Shown in pieces: positions 8,338 to 16,590 of a DNA stretch of 20,216 nucleotides. Source of the DNA: Muribaculaceae bacterium (GTDB lineage: Bacteria; Bacteroidota; Bacteroidia; Bacteroidales; Muribaculaceae); NCBI GenBank assembly GCA_009775375.1, contig VSPO01000054.1:1-20216 (forward strand), read 5' to 3'. Within the stretch, counting starts at the first letter, position 1. Each line of letters begins with the position of its first letter. The position numbers and the translations under genes were made by a program. Under the pieces are notes generated by a model. That model was given only the letters and a program-made list of their open reading frames with translations. It made no database searches and had not been told where the DNA came from.

Positions 8338-9087
8338 TTAATTTGGGAGTATGGCCTGAAGAAACCAGTCAATCAGACAGGGAACCCCGACAATCAGGCC
8401 ACTCAGAATAACCGTGAATGCGGCCTTTTTGTTTTCGGGAAACTTGAAAAACCTTACGCCCCTGCAGATTGCATATATCGTCCAGATGGGAAGGAATATC
8501 AAGACAGCCCATAGCATAGGGAAAATGTCGAGAAGAGTGAAAAACAGGCAAAGCGTTGAAAGGGAGATGCACACGAAGATTTTTGAGAAATCCTCATTGC
8601 GGTATTTTTCAAGCTCATTATGCATCAAGGCTTTCATGATAAGCATGATGCAGAAATAGCCAAAGAAGAACGAGACGAATGAAGATATGGCCGACACAAT
8701 GACTTCTGCCACCGGAGTCCTCGTGTTGTAGACTATTCTCATGAATTTGCTCAATGAATATATGCCCAAAAGAGGATAGAAGCATTTCTGCTGCATCTCT
8801 TCTATCCCAGGCTTGCTTCTTCTCACCGATTTCCAACCCTCAATAGGACTGAAAAGCACTTTAAGCATAAGAAAAAACGGCGATGAACCAAAAGAATCGC
8901 TGCTTTCCCGGTAATGGTCTTCCGAGAGGTCGACATCGTTATTGCCCACCTGCGAATAGTTAGGGCCTGAATCGTCAAGATTATGTTTGTCTGCATATCC
9001 GGAAGGATTGTCGTTGTCGGGATATTCAGAATAGACATATATATTGTCGTTGTCTTGCTCTTCTATTTTGTTTTTTGTTTCTTCCAT
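8338..9087 (-). CDS. Yip1-like multi-span membrane protein
   Basis: 249 residues. The first 65 or so are hydrophilic and strongly acidic (Asp/Glu/Asn-rich) and probably disordered. A short conserved-looking block follows (LMLKVLFSPIEGWKSVRRS, 73-91), then about five hydrophobic segments: about 103-120, 128-152, 168-188, 190-208 and 222-246. The 'PIEGWK' entry helix and a cluster of helices resemble the Yip1-domain proteins common in Bacteroidetes, whose function in bacteria is not established. It is the first gene of a two-gene unit with smpB. No signal peptide is evident, and an inner-membrane position is expected. A functional tie to trans-translation is not shown by the sequence. Confidence 0.75.
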   Translation of the reverse strand: MEETKNKIEEQDNDNIYVYSEYPDNDNPSGYADKHNLDDSGPNYSQVGNNDVDLSEDHYRESSDSFGSSPFFLMLKVLFSPIEGWKSVRRSKPGIEEMQQKCFYPLLGIYSLSKFMRIVYNTRTPVAEVIVSAISSFVSFFFGYFCIMLIMKALMHNELEKYRNEDFSKIFVCISLSTLCLFFTLLDIFPMLWAVLIFLPIWTIYAICRGVRFFKFPENKKAAFTVILSGLIVGVPCLIDWFLQAILPN

Positions 9088-9097
9088 TTTCTGTCTG

Positions 9098-9129
9098 CAA
9101 AGTTAAGAAAAAACGGTAATATATACAAA
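9098..9129 (-). promoter_or_regulatory. Consensus promoter of the Yip1-like/smpB operon
   Basis: Minus strand: TTTG (9129-9126), 20 bases, then TAACTTTG (9105-9098), a perfect match to the Bacteroidetes -33/-7 consensus. The -7 element ends only 10 bases before the ATG at 9087, so the transcript is nearly leaderless. Confidence 0.75.
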
Positions 9130-9245
9130 GGCAAATGATAAATTGCAATGCAAAAAAAGTTGATGACGGTGGATATCAGATTCCATTAAACCGTTAAGAC
9201 TGAAAAAATGTTGTTAAATATGAATAACTTTTAATAGTAGTGAAT

Positions 9246-10622
9246 ATGAATAATGCTTCAAGGTGGCTTCGTGGCCGAAACGACAATGCGTGTTTTGACT
9301 GGAAGAGATATCTCCTTTCATTCGGAATAATGTTTTCTTCAATGGGTGCATATGCAGTGCAGAATGATTCAATACCGGCGTCGGGCTATCCCGAAGATAT
9401 ACGTAAAAACGACATGATGCAGTCTACCCACGTAATTGGCGAATCGCAAGCGGGGACGCATACGGACTCCATCATGAAGCGTTTGAACACCTTTTATATC
9501 GACCAGTTTCGTCATTTCCAGGATCCGAGAGCCCCATATTTCATGTTTATGAGCAAAGACGGAAAGCTCGCCATGGGTGTCGGTGGACTTATAAGGATGA
9601 GGGGATATTTCGATTGGGACGGGGCTCTGCCCTCAAGCGGCTTTTCTCCATATTTGATTCCAATCCCCAAGGATAAGTCGAATATGAAGAATCTTTGGGC
9701 CACTCCGGCCGGAACCGGACTGTTTTTCACGATTCTCGGAAATAGCGCGATCTTTGGGGATTTTATGGGATTCATTCAATGTGATTTTTCCGGCTACAAC
9801 CATCGCGATTTCAAACTTAAGAAGGCCTACCTTCAAAACAACCATTGGACCGTAGGCTATGCCACCACTACCTTTGAAGACACCTCGGCAGAACCCCCGA
9901 CAATCGACGGGGCGGGTCCTAACGGAGTTAATTCACGCGCCAACGTATTGCTGCGATATACTACGACGTTCAAGAAAAAATGGACTGTAGCGGCTTCTTT
10001 CGAATTCCCTAAATCTTCTATAGCGGCCGACGGTGAATATACAAAAGCATGCAGTGACTATGTCCCCGACATCGCTGCTTTTGCTCAATTTCAATGGGAT
10101 GGGGGCAAAAGCCATATCAGGCTTTCCGGTCTGACGAGGGTATTGTCGTATAGAAATTTGATTCAACAGAAAAACCACGATATTTTTGGATGGGCGGTGC
10201 AGCTTTCCTCGGTGGTCAAGGTTCTGCCACAGATGAATCTTTTTGGAATTGCTTCGGTCGGGCAGGGGCATTCATCCTACACCACTGACCTCGCTTGCGA
10301 TAGTTTCGATCTTGTCGGCAAACCTGGAGAGAAGGGCACGCTATATGCGCCGACTGCAGCGGGCTTCGTTTTTGGAGCCCAATATTATTTCACTCCTAAG
10401 GTGTTCGCCAACATTGCCTTGTCGGAACAATGCTACTATCCCAAGCAAAATCCCGGAAATTCCACTTATAAATACGGACTCTATGGCGCGGCCAACATAT
10501 TCTGGGATATTACCCCACGTTTTGAGATTGGCGCGGAATATCTTCTTGGCAAAAGAATGAATTTTGATAAGACCAATGGCTGCGCAAATAGACTCACGGC
10601 TATGCTGATGTTCAGTTTCTGA
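9246..10622 (+). CDS. DcaP-like outer-membrane porin
   Basis: About 458 residues from the ATG at 9246; a GTG at 9240 in the same frame would add two residues. A long N-region is followed by a hydrophobic signal segment (YLLSFGIMFSSMGAYA). The mature protein has alternating hydrophobic/aromatic strands typical of a beta-barrel (for example LGVGGLIRMRGYFDWDG, FAQFQWDGGKSHIRLSGL, FEIGAEYLLGKRMNF), and ends in MLMFSF, the terminal Phe expected for BAM-assembled barrels. The GxGGLIRMRGYFD start and overall layout suggest the DcaP-like porin family, which forms channels for small anionic solutes in characterised cases; the substrate cannot be read from sequence. It stands alone, with no SusC/SusD partner. 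A coiled-coil-like segment (DSIMKRLNTFYIDQFRHF) precedes the barrel. Confidence 0.82.
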   Translation: MNNASRWLRGRNDNACFDWKRYLLSFGIMFSSMGAYAVQNDSIPASGYPEDIRKNDMMQSTHVIGESQAGTHTDSIMKRLNTFYIDQFRHFQDPRAPYFMFMSKDGKLAMGVGGLIRMRGYFDWDGALPSSGFSPYLIPIPKDKSNMKNLWATPAGTGLFFTILGNSAIFGDFMGFIQCDFSGYNHRDFKLKKAYLQNNHWTVGYATTTFEDTSAEPPTIDGAGPNGVNSRANVLLRYTTTFKKKWTVAASFEFPKSSIAADGEYTKACSDYVPDIAAFAQFQWDGGKSHIRLSGLTRVLSYRNLIQQKNHDIFGWAVQLSSVVKVLPQMNLFGIASVGQGHSSYTTDLACDSFDLVGKPGEKGTLYAPTAAGFVFGAQYYFTPKVFANIALSEQCYYPKQNPGNSTYKYGLYGAANIFWDITPRFEIGAEYLLGKRMNFDKTNGCANRLTAMLMFSF

Positions 10623-10665
10623 TGATTTTATTTCCGGAGGCCGTGAGAATATCATGTTTTTGTTG

Positions 10666-10673
10666 TAAATTTG
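10666..10673 (+). promoter_or_regulatory. -7 promoter element before the FtsE-like gene
   Basis: TAAATTTG matches the Bacteroidetes -7 consensus and lies 20 bases before the ATG at 10694. No good TTTG is found at the expected -33 distance, so the promoter may be weak or need an activator. Confidence 0.45.
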
Positions 10674-10693
10674 CACTCTAAGACAAATTAAAA

Positions 10694-11362
10694 ATGGGAG
10701 TCATTGTAGATTATAAGGACGTAGAAATAGAAAGAAGCGGGAAAAATGTGCTGAAAGGCGTGACGTTCTCGTTGTCAAAAAATGAATTCCTCTATCTTGT
10801 GGGTAGAGTCGGGAGCGGCAAAAGCAGCCTGATGAAAAGCATGTATGCCGACGTGCCCATTGCCAAGGGGAAGTCGGTGGAAGTGCTTGGTTTCGATCTC
10901 TTGAATTTAAAGGCAGGAAAGGTGCCGTATCTTCGTCGTAAGATAGGCATAGTGTTTCAAGATTTTCAGCTGCTTCAGGATCGTTCTGTCAGTGGCAACC
11001 TTAGGTTTGTGCTTCGTGCCACGGGCTGGAAAAACAAAGGAGAGATCGAAGACCGCATAGAAGAGGTGCTGGCATCGGTCGGCATGGCTAATAAAAGCTA
11101 CAAAATGCCTCATGAACTGAGTGGCGGAGAACAGCAGCGAATCGTGATTGCACGGGCCCTGCTCAATAAGCCTGAGTTGATAATAGCCGACGAGCCGACA
11201 GGCAATCTTGACCCTCAGACGGGCTATCAGATCGTGACCTTGCTCCATGAGCTTGCCGATTCCGGTCATTGTGTCGTAATGGCCACCCACAATCTCCAAT
11301 TAGTGGATGATTTCCCGGGCAAAGTGATGAAATGTGAGGGCAAACAGCTAATCGTGGAATAA
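10694..11362 (+). CDS. ftsE: FtsE-type ABC transporter ATP-binding protein
   Basis: 222 residues, a single complete ABC ATPase domain: Walker A GRVGSGKSS (37-45), Q-loop VFQDFQLL (87-94), signature LSGGEQQR (142-149), Walker B LIIADEP (162-168), D-loop GNLDP and switch His199 (ATHN). Length and sequence fit the FtsE/LolD/MacB subfamily and are closest to FtsE, which with the membrane protein FtsX activates cell-wall hydrolases at the division site. No ftsX is adjacent: a porin gene lies upstream and a metabolic operon downstream. The name is therefore by subfamily; a LolD-like lipoprotein-export role is the main alternative. It has its own -7 element. No clear terminator follows. Confidence 0.85.
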   Translation: MGVIVDYKDVEIERSGKNVLKGVTFSLSKNEFLYLVGRVGSGKSSLMKSMYADVPIAKGKSVEVLGFDLLNLKAGKVPYLRRKIGIVFQDFQLLQDRSVSGNLRFVLRATGWKNKGEIEDRIEEVLASVGMANKSYKMPHELSGGEQQRIVIARALLNKPELIIADEPTGNLDPQTGYQIVTLLHELADSGHCVVMATHNLQLVDDFPGKVMKCEGKQLIVE

Positions 11363-11396
11363 GAATACATAATTTATTGAAAAAATTAGCGAAAAA

Positions 11397-11428
11397 TTTC
11401 TTCAATTGAAAGTTAATGTCTAAATTTG
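11397..11428 (+). promoter_or_regulatory. Promoter of the mutA-mutB operon
   Basis: TTTC (11397-11400, one mismatch to TTTG), 20 bases, then a perfect TAAATTTG (11421-11428). The spacer holds the 10-base palindrome TTCAATTGAA (11401-11410), a possible operator, although one this short is common by chance. The start point predicted from it leaves a leader of about 180 bases before mutA. Confidence 0.6.
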
Positions 11429-11500
11429 CATCAAAGGATGTGGATTTGGACATTCCTTAAATCTGTCTGTGAAATTCTCAGGCTTGTCAGTAGATCTCTT

Positions 11501-11542
11501 TTGTTGCTGCCGGGCCGGATGTCGCAGCCGACAACGGTTTTT
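11501..11542 (+). promoter_or_regulatory. Possible attenuator in the mutA leader
   Basis: Two competing hairpins can be drawn. Form 1 pairs TTGTTGCTGC (11501-11510) with GCAGC-C-GACAA (11524-11534), ten pairs with one bulged C. Form 2 pairs CCG (11515-11517) and GTCG (11521-11524) with CGAC (11529-11532) and CGG (11535-11537), and is followed at once by TTTTT (11538-11542), like an intrinsic terminator. They share bases and cannot coexist. No cobalamin-riboswitch B12 box was found. This is inference from pairing only. Confidence 0.35.
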
Positions 11543-11613
11543 GGTTTGCCAATTTCTATATTCTAAGAATACTGATCAAATTTCATATATCATATCTAAA
11601 GCTGTAGGTATTT

Positions 11614-13473
11614 ATGGCAACAAACCAAGAAAGACTATTCGACATGTTTGAGCCTACGTCGACGGAAGACTGGCTCGCGAAAATCAATGTCGACCTCAAG
11701 GGTGCCGATTTCAACAAGAAACTTGTATGGCGCACCAACGAGGGTTTCAATGTTCAGCCATTCTATCGCAGGAGCGATGTCAAGGATCTGCCCCACATGG
11801 GCACGCTTCCCGGACAATTCCCCTACGTCAGAGGCACAAAGGACTCAAACGACTGGCTTATCCGCCAGCAAGTGGAGGGGGATTCCCCGGCTGAGATTAA
11901 TAAGGAGGCTCTCCACATTCTCGACCGTGGCGTGGATTCCCTCGGAATCAAAGTCGGTCGCGACGTGACTATCGATGACCTCAAGACCATTCTTAAAGGC
12001 ATCGACCTTGGAAAGGTCGAAATCAATTTCTCATGCTGCCCCCGCAAGGCCTGTGAGCTTACCAAGATGCTCGTAGAGATTATCAAGGATGCTCAGGCTG
12101 AAAAGATATTCAAAGGCTCAATCTCATTTGACCCGTTCAAACGCCTTTTGCGTCATGGACTTGCTCCGAATATCGACATTACGGCTCAGGCTCTTGAGAT
12201 TCTCGATATTGTCAAGGATGTAGAGGGTTTGGCATGTTTTGCTGTTGATTCATACTTGCTTAACAATGCAGGTGCCTACATCACGCAGGAGCTCGGATAT
12301 GCCCTTGCCTGGGGAGCGGAATGGATGTCTCTGCTGACTGAAGCTGGCGTTGAGCCATGTGTAGCGGCAAAACGCATAAAGTTCAACATGGGCATCTCGT
12401 CCAACTATTTCATGGAGCTCGCAAAGTTCCGTGCGGCTCGTATGCTGTGGGCGGAAATCGTCAAGGCTTATGGCGCGGCTGATGAATGCTGCAAAATAAA
12501 GATTCATGCCGTGACAAGCCAATTCAACCAGACTATCTATGATGCTCATGTCAACCTGCTCAGAAGCATGACAGAGACCATGAGCGCAGCTCTGGCCGGC
12601 GTTGATTCAATCGAGACGCTCCCGTTCGACCTGCAATACAAAAAGCCTGACGAATTCAGCGAGCGTATTGCCAGAAACCAGCAGCTCCTTCTTCGTGAGG
12701 AGAGCCATCTCGACAAAGTCGTAGACCCTGCCGGAGGTTCATACTACGTTGAGACTCTGACGGCCTCTATTGCAAAAGTGGCATGGGAGTTGTTCAACAA
12801 TGTCGAAGACGAAGGTGGATTCCTCGCTTTGCTTAAGGAGGGTAAAGTGCAGAAGGCTGTCAACGAGTCTGGTGTGAAGCGTCATACGGATGTCGCTCGT
12901 CGTAAGGAAGTGCTACTCGGGACCAACCAATATCCTAACTTCAATGAGACGGCACTTGGCAAGATCGAGAGCGGCGAATGCAGCTGTGGTTGTGGCTGTG
13001 GAAGCGGCGAGGTAGTCGACGGAGCCGTTGATTATCTGATTTTCGACCGTGCTGCAAGCCAGTTTGAGCAATTGCGTCTTGATACTGAAAGAAGCGGCAA
13101 GCGTCCTAAAGTGTTCATGCTGACTATTGGCAATCTTGCCATGCGCCTTGCAAGGGCTCAGTTCTCTTCCAACTTCTTCGGATGCGCAGGCTACGAAATC
13201 ATCGACAACATCGGATTCAACACCGTCAAAGAGGGCATCGACGCGGCTATTGAGAAAAAAGCCGACGTGGTCGTTCTTTGCTCAAGCGACGACGAATATG
13301 CCGAATTTGCTCCGCAGGCCTACGATATGCTCGATGGTCGCGCCATGTTTGTTGTGGCCGGTGCCCCCGCATGCATGGAAGAATTGAAGGAAAAGGGGAT
13401 CGAAGATTTCATCCATGTCAGAGTGAACGTACTCGATACCCTTGTCAAGTTTAATGCTAAACTCCTTAACTGA
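11614..13473 (+). CDS. mutA: Methylmalonyl-CoA mutase small (beta) subunit
   Basis: 619 residues. This is the non-catalytic partner of MutB in the heterodimeric adenosylcobalamin enzyme that interconverts succinyl-CoA and (R)-methylmalonyl-CoA, a step towards propionate in Bacteroidales. The TIM-barrel domain shows mutase-family blocks: PFYRRSDVKDLPHMGTLPGQFPYVRG, then SSNYFMELAKFRAARMLWAEIVKAYG. The C-terminal cobalamin-type domain is present but degenerate: GNLAMRLAR stands where MutB has the cofactor-binding DGHDRG, as expected for a subunit that does not bind B12. An unusual CSCGCGCGSG stretch (Cys456, 458, 460, 462) sits in the linker between the two domains. The ATG at 11614 gives the expected N-terminus. 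mutB follows directly. Confidence 0.96.
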   Translation: MATNQERLFDMFEPTSTEDWLAKINVDLKGADFNKKLVWRTNEGFNVQPFYRRSDVKDLPHMGTLPGQFPYVRGTKDSNDWLIRQQVEGDSPAEINKEALHILDRGVDSLGIKVGRDVTIDDLKTILKGIDLGKVEINFSCCPRKACELTKMLVEIIKDAQAEKIFKGSISFDPFKRLLRHGLAPNIDITAQALEILDIVKDVEGLACFAVDSYLLNNAGAYITQELGYALAWGAEWMSLLTEAGVEPCVAAKRIKFNMGISSNYFMELAKFRAARMLWAEIVKAYGAADECCKIKIHAVTSQFNQTIYDAHVNLLRSMTETMSAALAGVDSIETLPFDLQYKKPDEFSERIARNQQLLLREESHLDKVVDPAGGSYYVETLTASIAKVAWELFNNVEDEGGFLALLKEGKVQKAVNESGVKRHTDVARRKEVLLGTNQYPNFNETALGKIESGECSCGCGCGSGEVVDGAVDYLIFDRAASQFEQLRLDTERSGKRPKVFMLTIGNLAMRLARAQFSSNFFGCAGYEIIDNIGFNTVKEGIDAAIEKKADVVVLCSSDDEYAEFAPQAYDMLDGRAMFVVAGAPACMEELKEKGIEDFIHVRVNVLDTLVKFNAKLLN

Positions 13474-13474
13474 A

Positions 13475-15628
13475 ATGAGACCGAATTTCAAAGAAATAAA
13501 TATTGAGGCTGCTGTCGCAGAGAAGCACGCAGCCCCGGCCTCCAAAGGTCAGGAGGCAGAATGGATCACCGCTGAGTTAATCCCGGTGAAACATGTATAT
13601 ACAGAATCAGACCTTGAGGGTCTTGAACATCTTGACTACGTATCGGGTCTTCCTCCATTCCTAAGGGGGCCGTATAGCGCGATGTATCCTTTGCGTCCCT
13701 GGACAATCCGTCAGTATGCCGGTTTCTCTACCGCTGCGGAGTCCAACGCTTTCTATCGCCGCAACCTTGCCTCCGGGCAGAAAGGTCTGTCCGTGGCATT
13801 CGACCTTCCGACCCATCGCGGATATGATGCCGACCATGAGCGCGTGGTAGGCGATGTCGGTAAAGCCGGTGTGTCTATCTGCTCGATTGAGGATATGAAG
13901 GTTCTCTTCGATGGCATCCCTCTAAATAAAATGTCAGTCTCCATGACTATGAACGGAGCCGTGCTTCCGGTTCTCGCGTTCTATATCAACGCCGGCCTTG
14001 AGCAGGGTGCGAGACTCGACGAAATGGCGGGTACGATCCAGAACGACATCTTGAAGGAGTTCATGGTGAGGAACACCTACATCTATCCCCCGGCATTCTC
14101 GATGAAGATTATCGCCGACATCTTCGAATATACCTCGAAGAACATGCCGAAGTTCAACTCAATCTCCATCTCCGGCTATCATATGCAGGAGGCAGGAGCC
14201 ACCGCCGACATCGAGCTCGCTTACACGCTTGCCGACGGACTGGAGTATCTTCGCGCAGGCGTCAACGCCGGCATGGATATCGACTCGTTCGCTCCCCGTC
14301 TCTCTTTCTTCTGGGCTATATCTATGAATTATTTCATGGAGATTGCAAAGATGCGTGCCGCACGTATGCTCTGGGCAAAGATTGTCAAGCAGTTCAATCC
14401 GAAGAATCCTAAATCGCTTGCTCTCCGCACCCACAGCCAGACTTCCGGATGGAGTCTCACGGAGCAGGATCCATTCAACAATGTCGGTCGCACCTGCGTG
14501 GAAGCTATGGGAGCCGTTCTTGGCCATACCCAGTCGTTGCATACCAACGCTCTTGACGAGGCTATTGCCCTCCCGACCGATTTCTCCGCCCGTATTGCCC
14601 GCAACACCCAGATTTATATTCAGGAAGAGACCTATGTCACCAAGCAAGTGGATCCTTGGGGTGGCAGCTACTATGTAGAAGCCCTGACCAACGAGATTGC
14701 CCACAAGGCATGGGAACATATTCAGGAAATCGAGAAGCTTGGCGGTATGGCGAAGGCTATCGAGACCGGCTTGCCCAAACTCAAAATCGAGGAGGCCGCC
14801 GCAAGAACCCAGGCCCGTATCGATTCCGGCAAGCAGACAATCGTCGGGATCAACAAATATCGTCTTGACCACGAAGACCCGATCGATATTCTCGAAGTCG
14901 ACAACACGGAGGTCAGAAAAGAGCAATGCGCAAGATTGGAGGATTTGCGTGCCAACCGTGACGAGGCTGCCGTCAAGAAAGCTCTTCAGGACATCACGGA
15001 ATGCGTGAAGGATCCCTCCAAGGGCAACCTCCTTGATCTTGCTGTCAAGGCTGCCGGTCTTCGCGCATCGTTGGGAGAGATTTCCGATGCTTGCGAAGCA
15101 GTGGTCGGACGTTACAAAGCTGTCATTAAAACTATTTCCGGAGTGTATAGCAGTGAAGAAAAGGGTGATCCTGAATTTGAGGAAGCCCGCAGAGTAGTGG
15201 CTGATTTCGCGAAACGCGAAGGCCGTCAGCCGCGTATTATGATCGCTAAGATGGGTCAGGACGGTCATGACCGTGGTGCCAAAGTCGTGGCTACAGGCTA
15301 TGCCGATTGTGGCTTCGACGTCGATATGGGGCCATTGTTCCAGACTCCTGCCGAGGCTGCACGTCAGGCTGTAGAAAACGACGTTCACATTCTCGGTGTG
15401 TCTTCGCTCGCAGCCGGGCATAAGACGCTTATTCCGCAGGTGATTGCGGAACTCGAAAAGCTGGGCCGTCCCGACATCCTCGTGACTGCCGGAGGCGTTA
15501 TCCCCGCTCAGGACTACGACTTCCTCTATAAAGCGGGTGTCTCGGCCATCTTCGGTCCCGGTTCACGCATCCCGAAGAGTGCCATCGAAATGATTCGCCT
15601 CCTCAACGAGCAGCGCGAGGCCGAATGA
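13475..15628 (+). CDS. mutB: Methylmalonyl-CoA mutase large (alpha) subunit, catalytic
   Basis: 717 residues from the ATG at 13475, two bases after the mutA stop. This start (MRPNFKEINI) matches the usual MutB N-terminus; an in-frame ATG at 13442 would overlap mutA and is less likely. The catalytic barrel has the PLRPWTIRQYAGFSTAAESN and GLSVAFDLPTHRGYDADHERVVGDVGKAGV blocks that bind CoA substrate, plus RTHSQTSGWSLTEQDPFNNVGRT and QVDPWGGSYYVE. The C-terminal B12 domain has the intact base-off/His-on motif D596-G-H598-D-R-G601, with SSLAAGHK and TAGGVIP behind it; His598 is the expected cobalt ligand. Together with MutA this forms the active mutase. No epimerase, MeaB chaperone or decarboxylase gene is in the window. 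Confidence 0.97.
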   Translation: MRPNFKEINIEAAVAEKHAAPASKGQEAEWITAELIPVKHVYTESDLEGLEHLDYVSGLPPFLRGPYSAMYPLRPWTIRQYAGFSTAAESNAFYRRNLASGQKGLSVAFDLPTHRGYDADHERVVGDVGKAGVSICSIEDMKVLFDGIPLNKMSVSMTMNGAVLPVLAFYINAGLEQGARLDEMAGTIQNDILKEFMVRNTYIYPPAFSMKIIADIFEYTSKNMPKFNSISISGYHMQEAGATADIELAYTLADGLEYLRAGVNAGMDIDSFAPRLSFFWAISMNYFMEIAKMRAARMLWAKIVKQFNPKNPKSLALRTHSQTSGWSLTEQDPFNNVGRTCVEAMGAVLGHTQSLHTNALDEAIALPTDFSARIARNTQIYIQEETYVTKQVDPWGGSYYVEALTNEIAHKAWEHIQEIEKLGGMAKAIETGLPKLKIEEAAARTQARIDSGKQTIVGINKYRLDHEDPIDILEVDNTEVRKEQCARLEDLRANRDEAAVKKALQDITECVKDPSKGNLLDLAVKAAGLRASLGEISDACEAVVGRYKAVIKTISGVYSSEEKGDPEFEEARRVVADFAKREGRQPRIMIAKMGQDGHDRGAKVVATGYADCGFDVDMGPLFQTPAEAARQAVENDVHILGVSSLAAGHKTLIPQVIAELEKLGRPDILVTAGGVIPAQDYDFLYKAGVSAIFGPGSRIPKSAIEMIRLLNEQREAE

Positions 15629-15681
15629 TTGATGCGAAATAGTAATATTTTGAGGATTACTTAACGTAATAACTTCCTTTC

Positions 15682-15717
15682 AAGCTGGGGATTGCGCAGA
15701 TGCGCAATCCCCAGCTT
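15682..15717 (+). terminator. 17-bp perfect inverted repeat, terminator of mutA-mutB
   Basis: AAGCTGGGGATTGCGCA (15682-15698) and its exact complement (15701-15717) form a very stable hairpin 53 bases after the mutB stop. The T-tract after it is weak (CTGTATTTA), so termination may be incomplete or the structure may protect the 3' end of the message. Confidence 0.75.
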
Positions 15718-15774
15718 CTGTATTTAGAGCGCGATGAGCTGCAACATTATATTCAAAAGAATTGTTGATAGAAT

Positions 15775-16590
15775 ATGATACATCAAATAGACTTCGATAC
15801 ATTCTTTTTTGCCATACTGTTGACGCTGATTGCAGGCATGTCTACGGGGGTAGGCGCTCTCATGGCCTTCCTTACACGAAAAGATAATAAGAGAGTACTT
15901 TCCTGGGCTCTTGGCCTTTCAGCAGGAGTGATGGTCTATATATCTTTTATGGAGATGCTCCCAGAGGCAATGGCCGATATGAAGAGTCATTTTTCCGATT
16001 CTTCCGGTGGATGGTATGGCCTTTTGGCATTTTTCTCAGGCATCGGTCTCATTGCTCTCATCGACTGGATAGTGCCCGAAGCCCAGAATCCTCATGAAAA
16101 CCATAGCATGGATGAAGTAAAGCCTGTATGCGACGAACATAAGCATTTGAAAAGGCAAGGATTCCTTCTGGCTCTTGCAATCGGAATACATAATTTCCCG
16201 GAAGGCATGGCCACATTCGTTTCCGCTCTCGAAGGATGGAAAATCGCTCTCCCTATAGTCATTGCTATTGCCATCCACAATATCCCGGAAGGTATAGCCG
16301 TGGCTGTGCCGATATATCAGGCCACGGGTAGCCGCGTCAAGGCTATGCGTTATTCCATACTTTCCGGATTGGTCGAACCTGTTGGTGCTTTGATTGGAGG
16401 ATTGGTGCTTATGTCGTTCTGGACTCCCGGCGTAAATGGAATAATAATGGCTGCCGTAGCCGGTATTATGGTCTATATATCGTTCGACGAGCTTCTGCCG
16501 AGTGCCCACAGCTACGGACATCATCACGCCGCCATAATTGGAGTCATACTTGGCTTCGCATTGATGGCTCTTTCGCTTGAGCTGTTTTAA
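15775..16590 (+). CDS. zupT: ZIP-family divalent metal transporter (ZupT-like)
   Basis: 271 residues with about eight hydrophobic segments. ZIP proteins bring Zn2+, and in ZupT also Fe2+, Mn2+ and Co2+, into the cytoplasm. The two signature metal-site helices are intact: HNFPEGMA (139-146) and HNIPEGIA (168-175). The first helices carry GLSAGVMVYISFMEMLPEA, also typical of the family. A cytoplasmic loop (about 101-126) is rich in His, Glu and Cys (HENHSMDEVKPVCDEHKHLK), the usual metal-sensing or metal-loading loop between helices III and IV. The order and length match ZupT. It stands as a single gene between the mutA-mutB terminator and a gene-free stretch. I see no Zur-like operator that I can support. 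Confidence 0.93.
   Translation: MIHQIDFDTFFFAILLTLIAGMSTGVGALMAFLTRKDNKRVLSWALGLSAGVMVYISFMEMLPEAMADMKSHFSDSSGGWYGLLAFFSGIGLIALIDWIVPEAQNPHENHSMDEVKPVCDEHKHLKRQGFLLALAIGIHNFPEGMATFVSALEGWKIALPIVIAIAIHNIPEGIAVAVPIYQATGSRVKAMRYSILSGLVEPVGALIGGLVLMSFWTPGVNGIIMAAVAGIMVYISFDELLPSAHSYGHHHAAIIGVILGFALMALSLELF

Noticed and set aside
7850..8341. 163-codon plus-strand open frame opposite smpB
   Set aside because: It is antisense to a clear smpB and starts inside the smpB terminator hairpin.
11429..11613. Cobalamin riboswitch upstream of the B12-dependent mutase
   Set aside because: I looked for the conserved B12 box and found none; the leader seems too short for the known class.
13442..13474. Earlier in-frame start for mutB overlapping mutA
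   Set aside because: It would add 11 residues before the usual MRPNFKEINI N-terminus; the ATG at 13475 fits the family better.
14159..15421. 420-codon minus-strand open frame antisense to mutB
   Set aside because: It lies wholly inside mutB, whose domains and motifs are complete; its product (Cys/His/Phe-rich, no recognisable domain) looks like a mirror of mutB codon bias.
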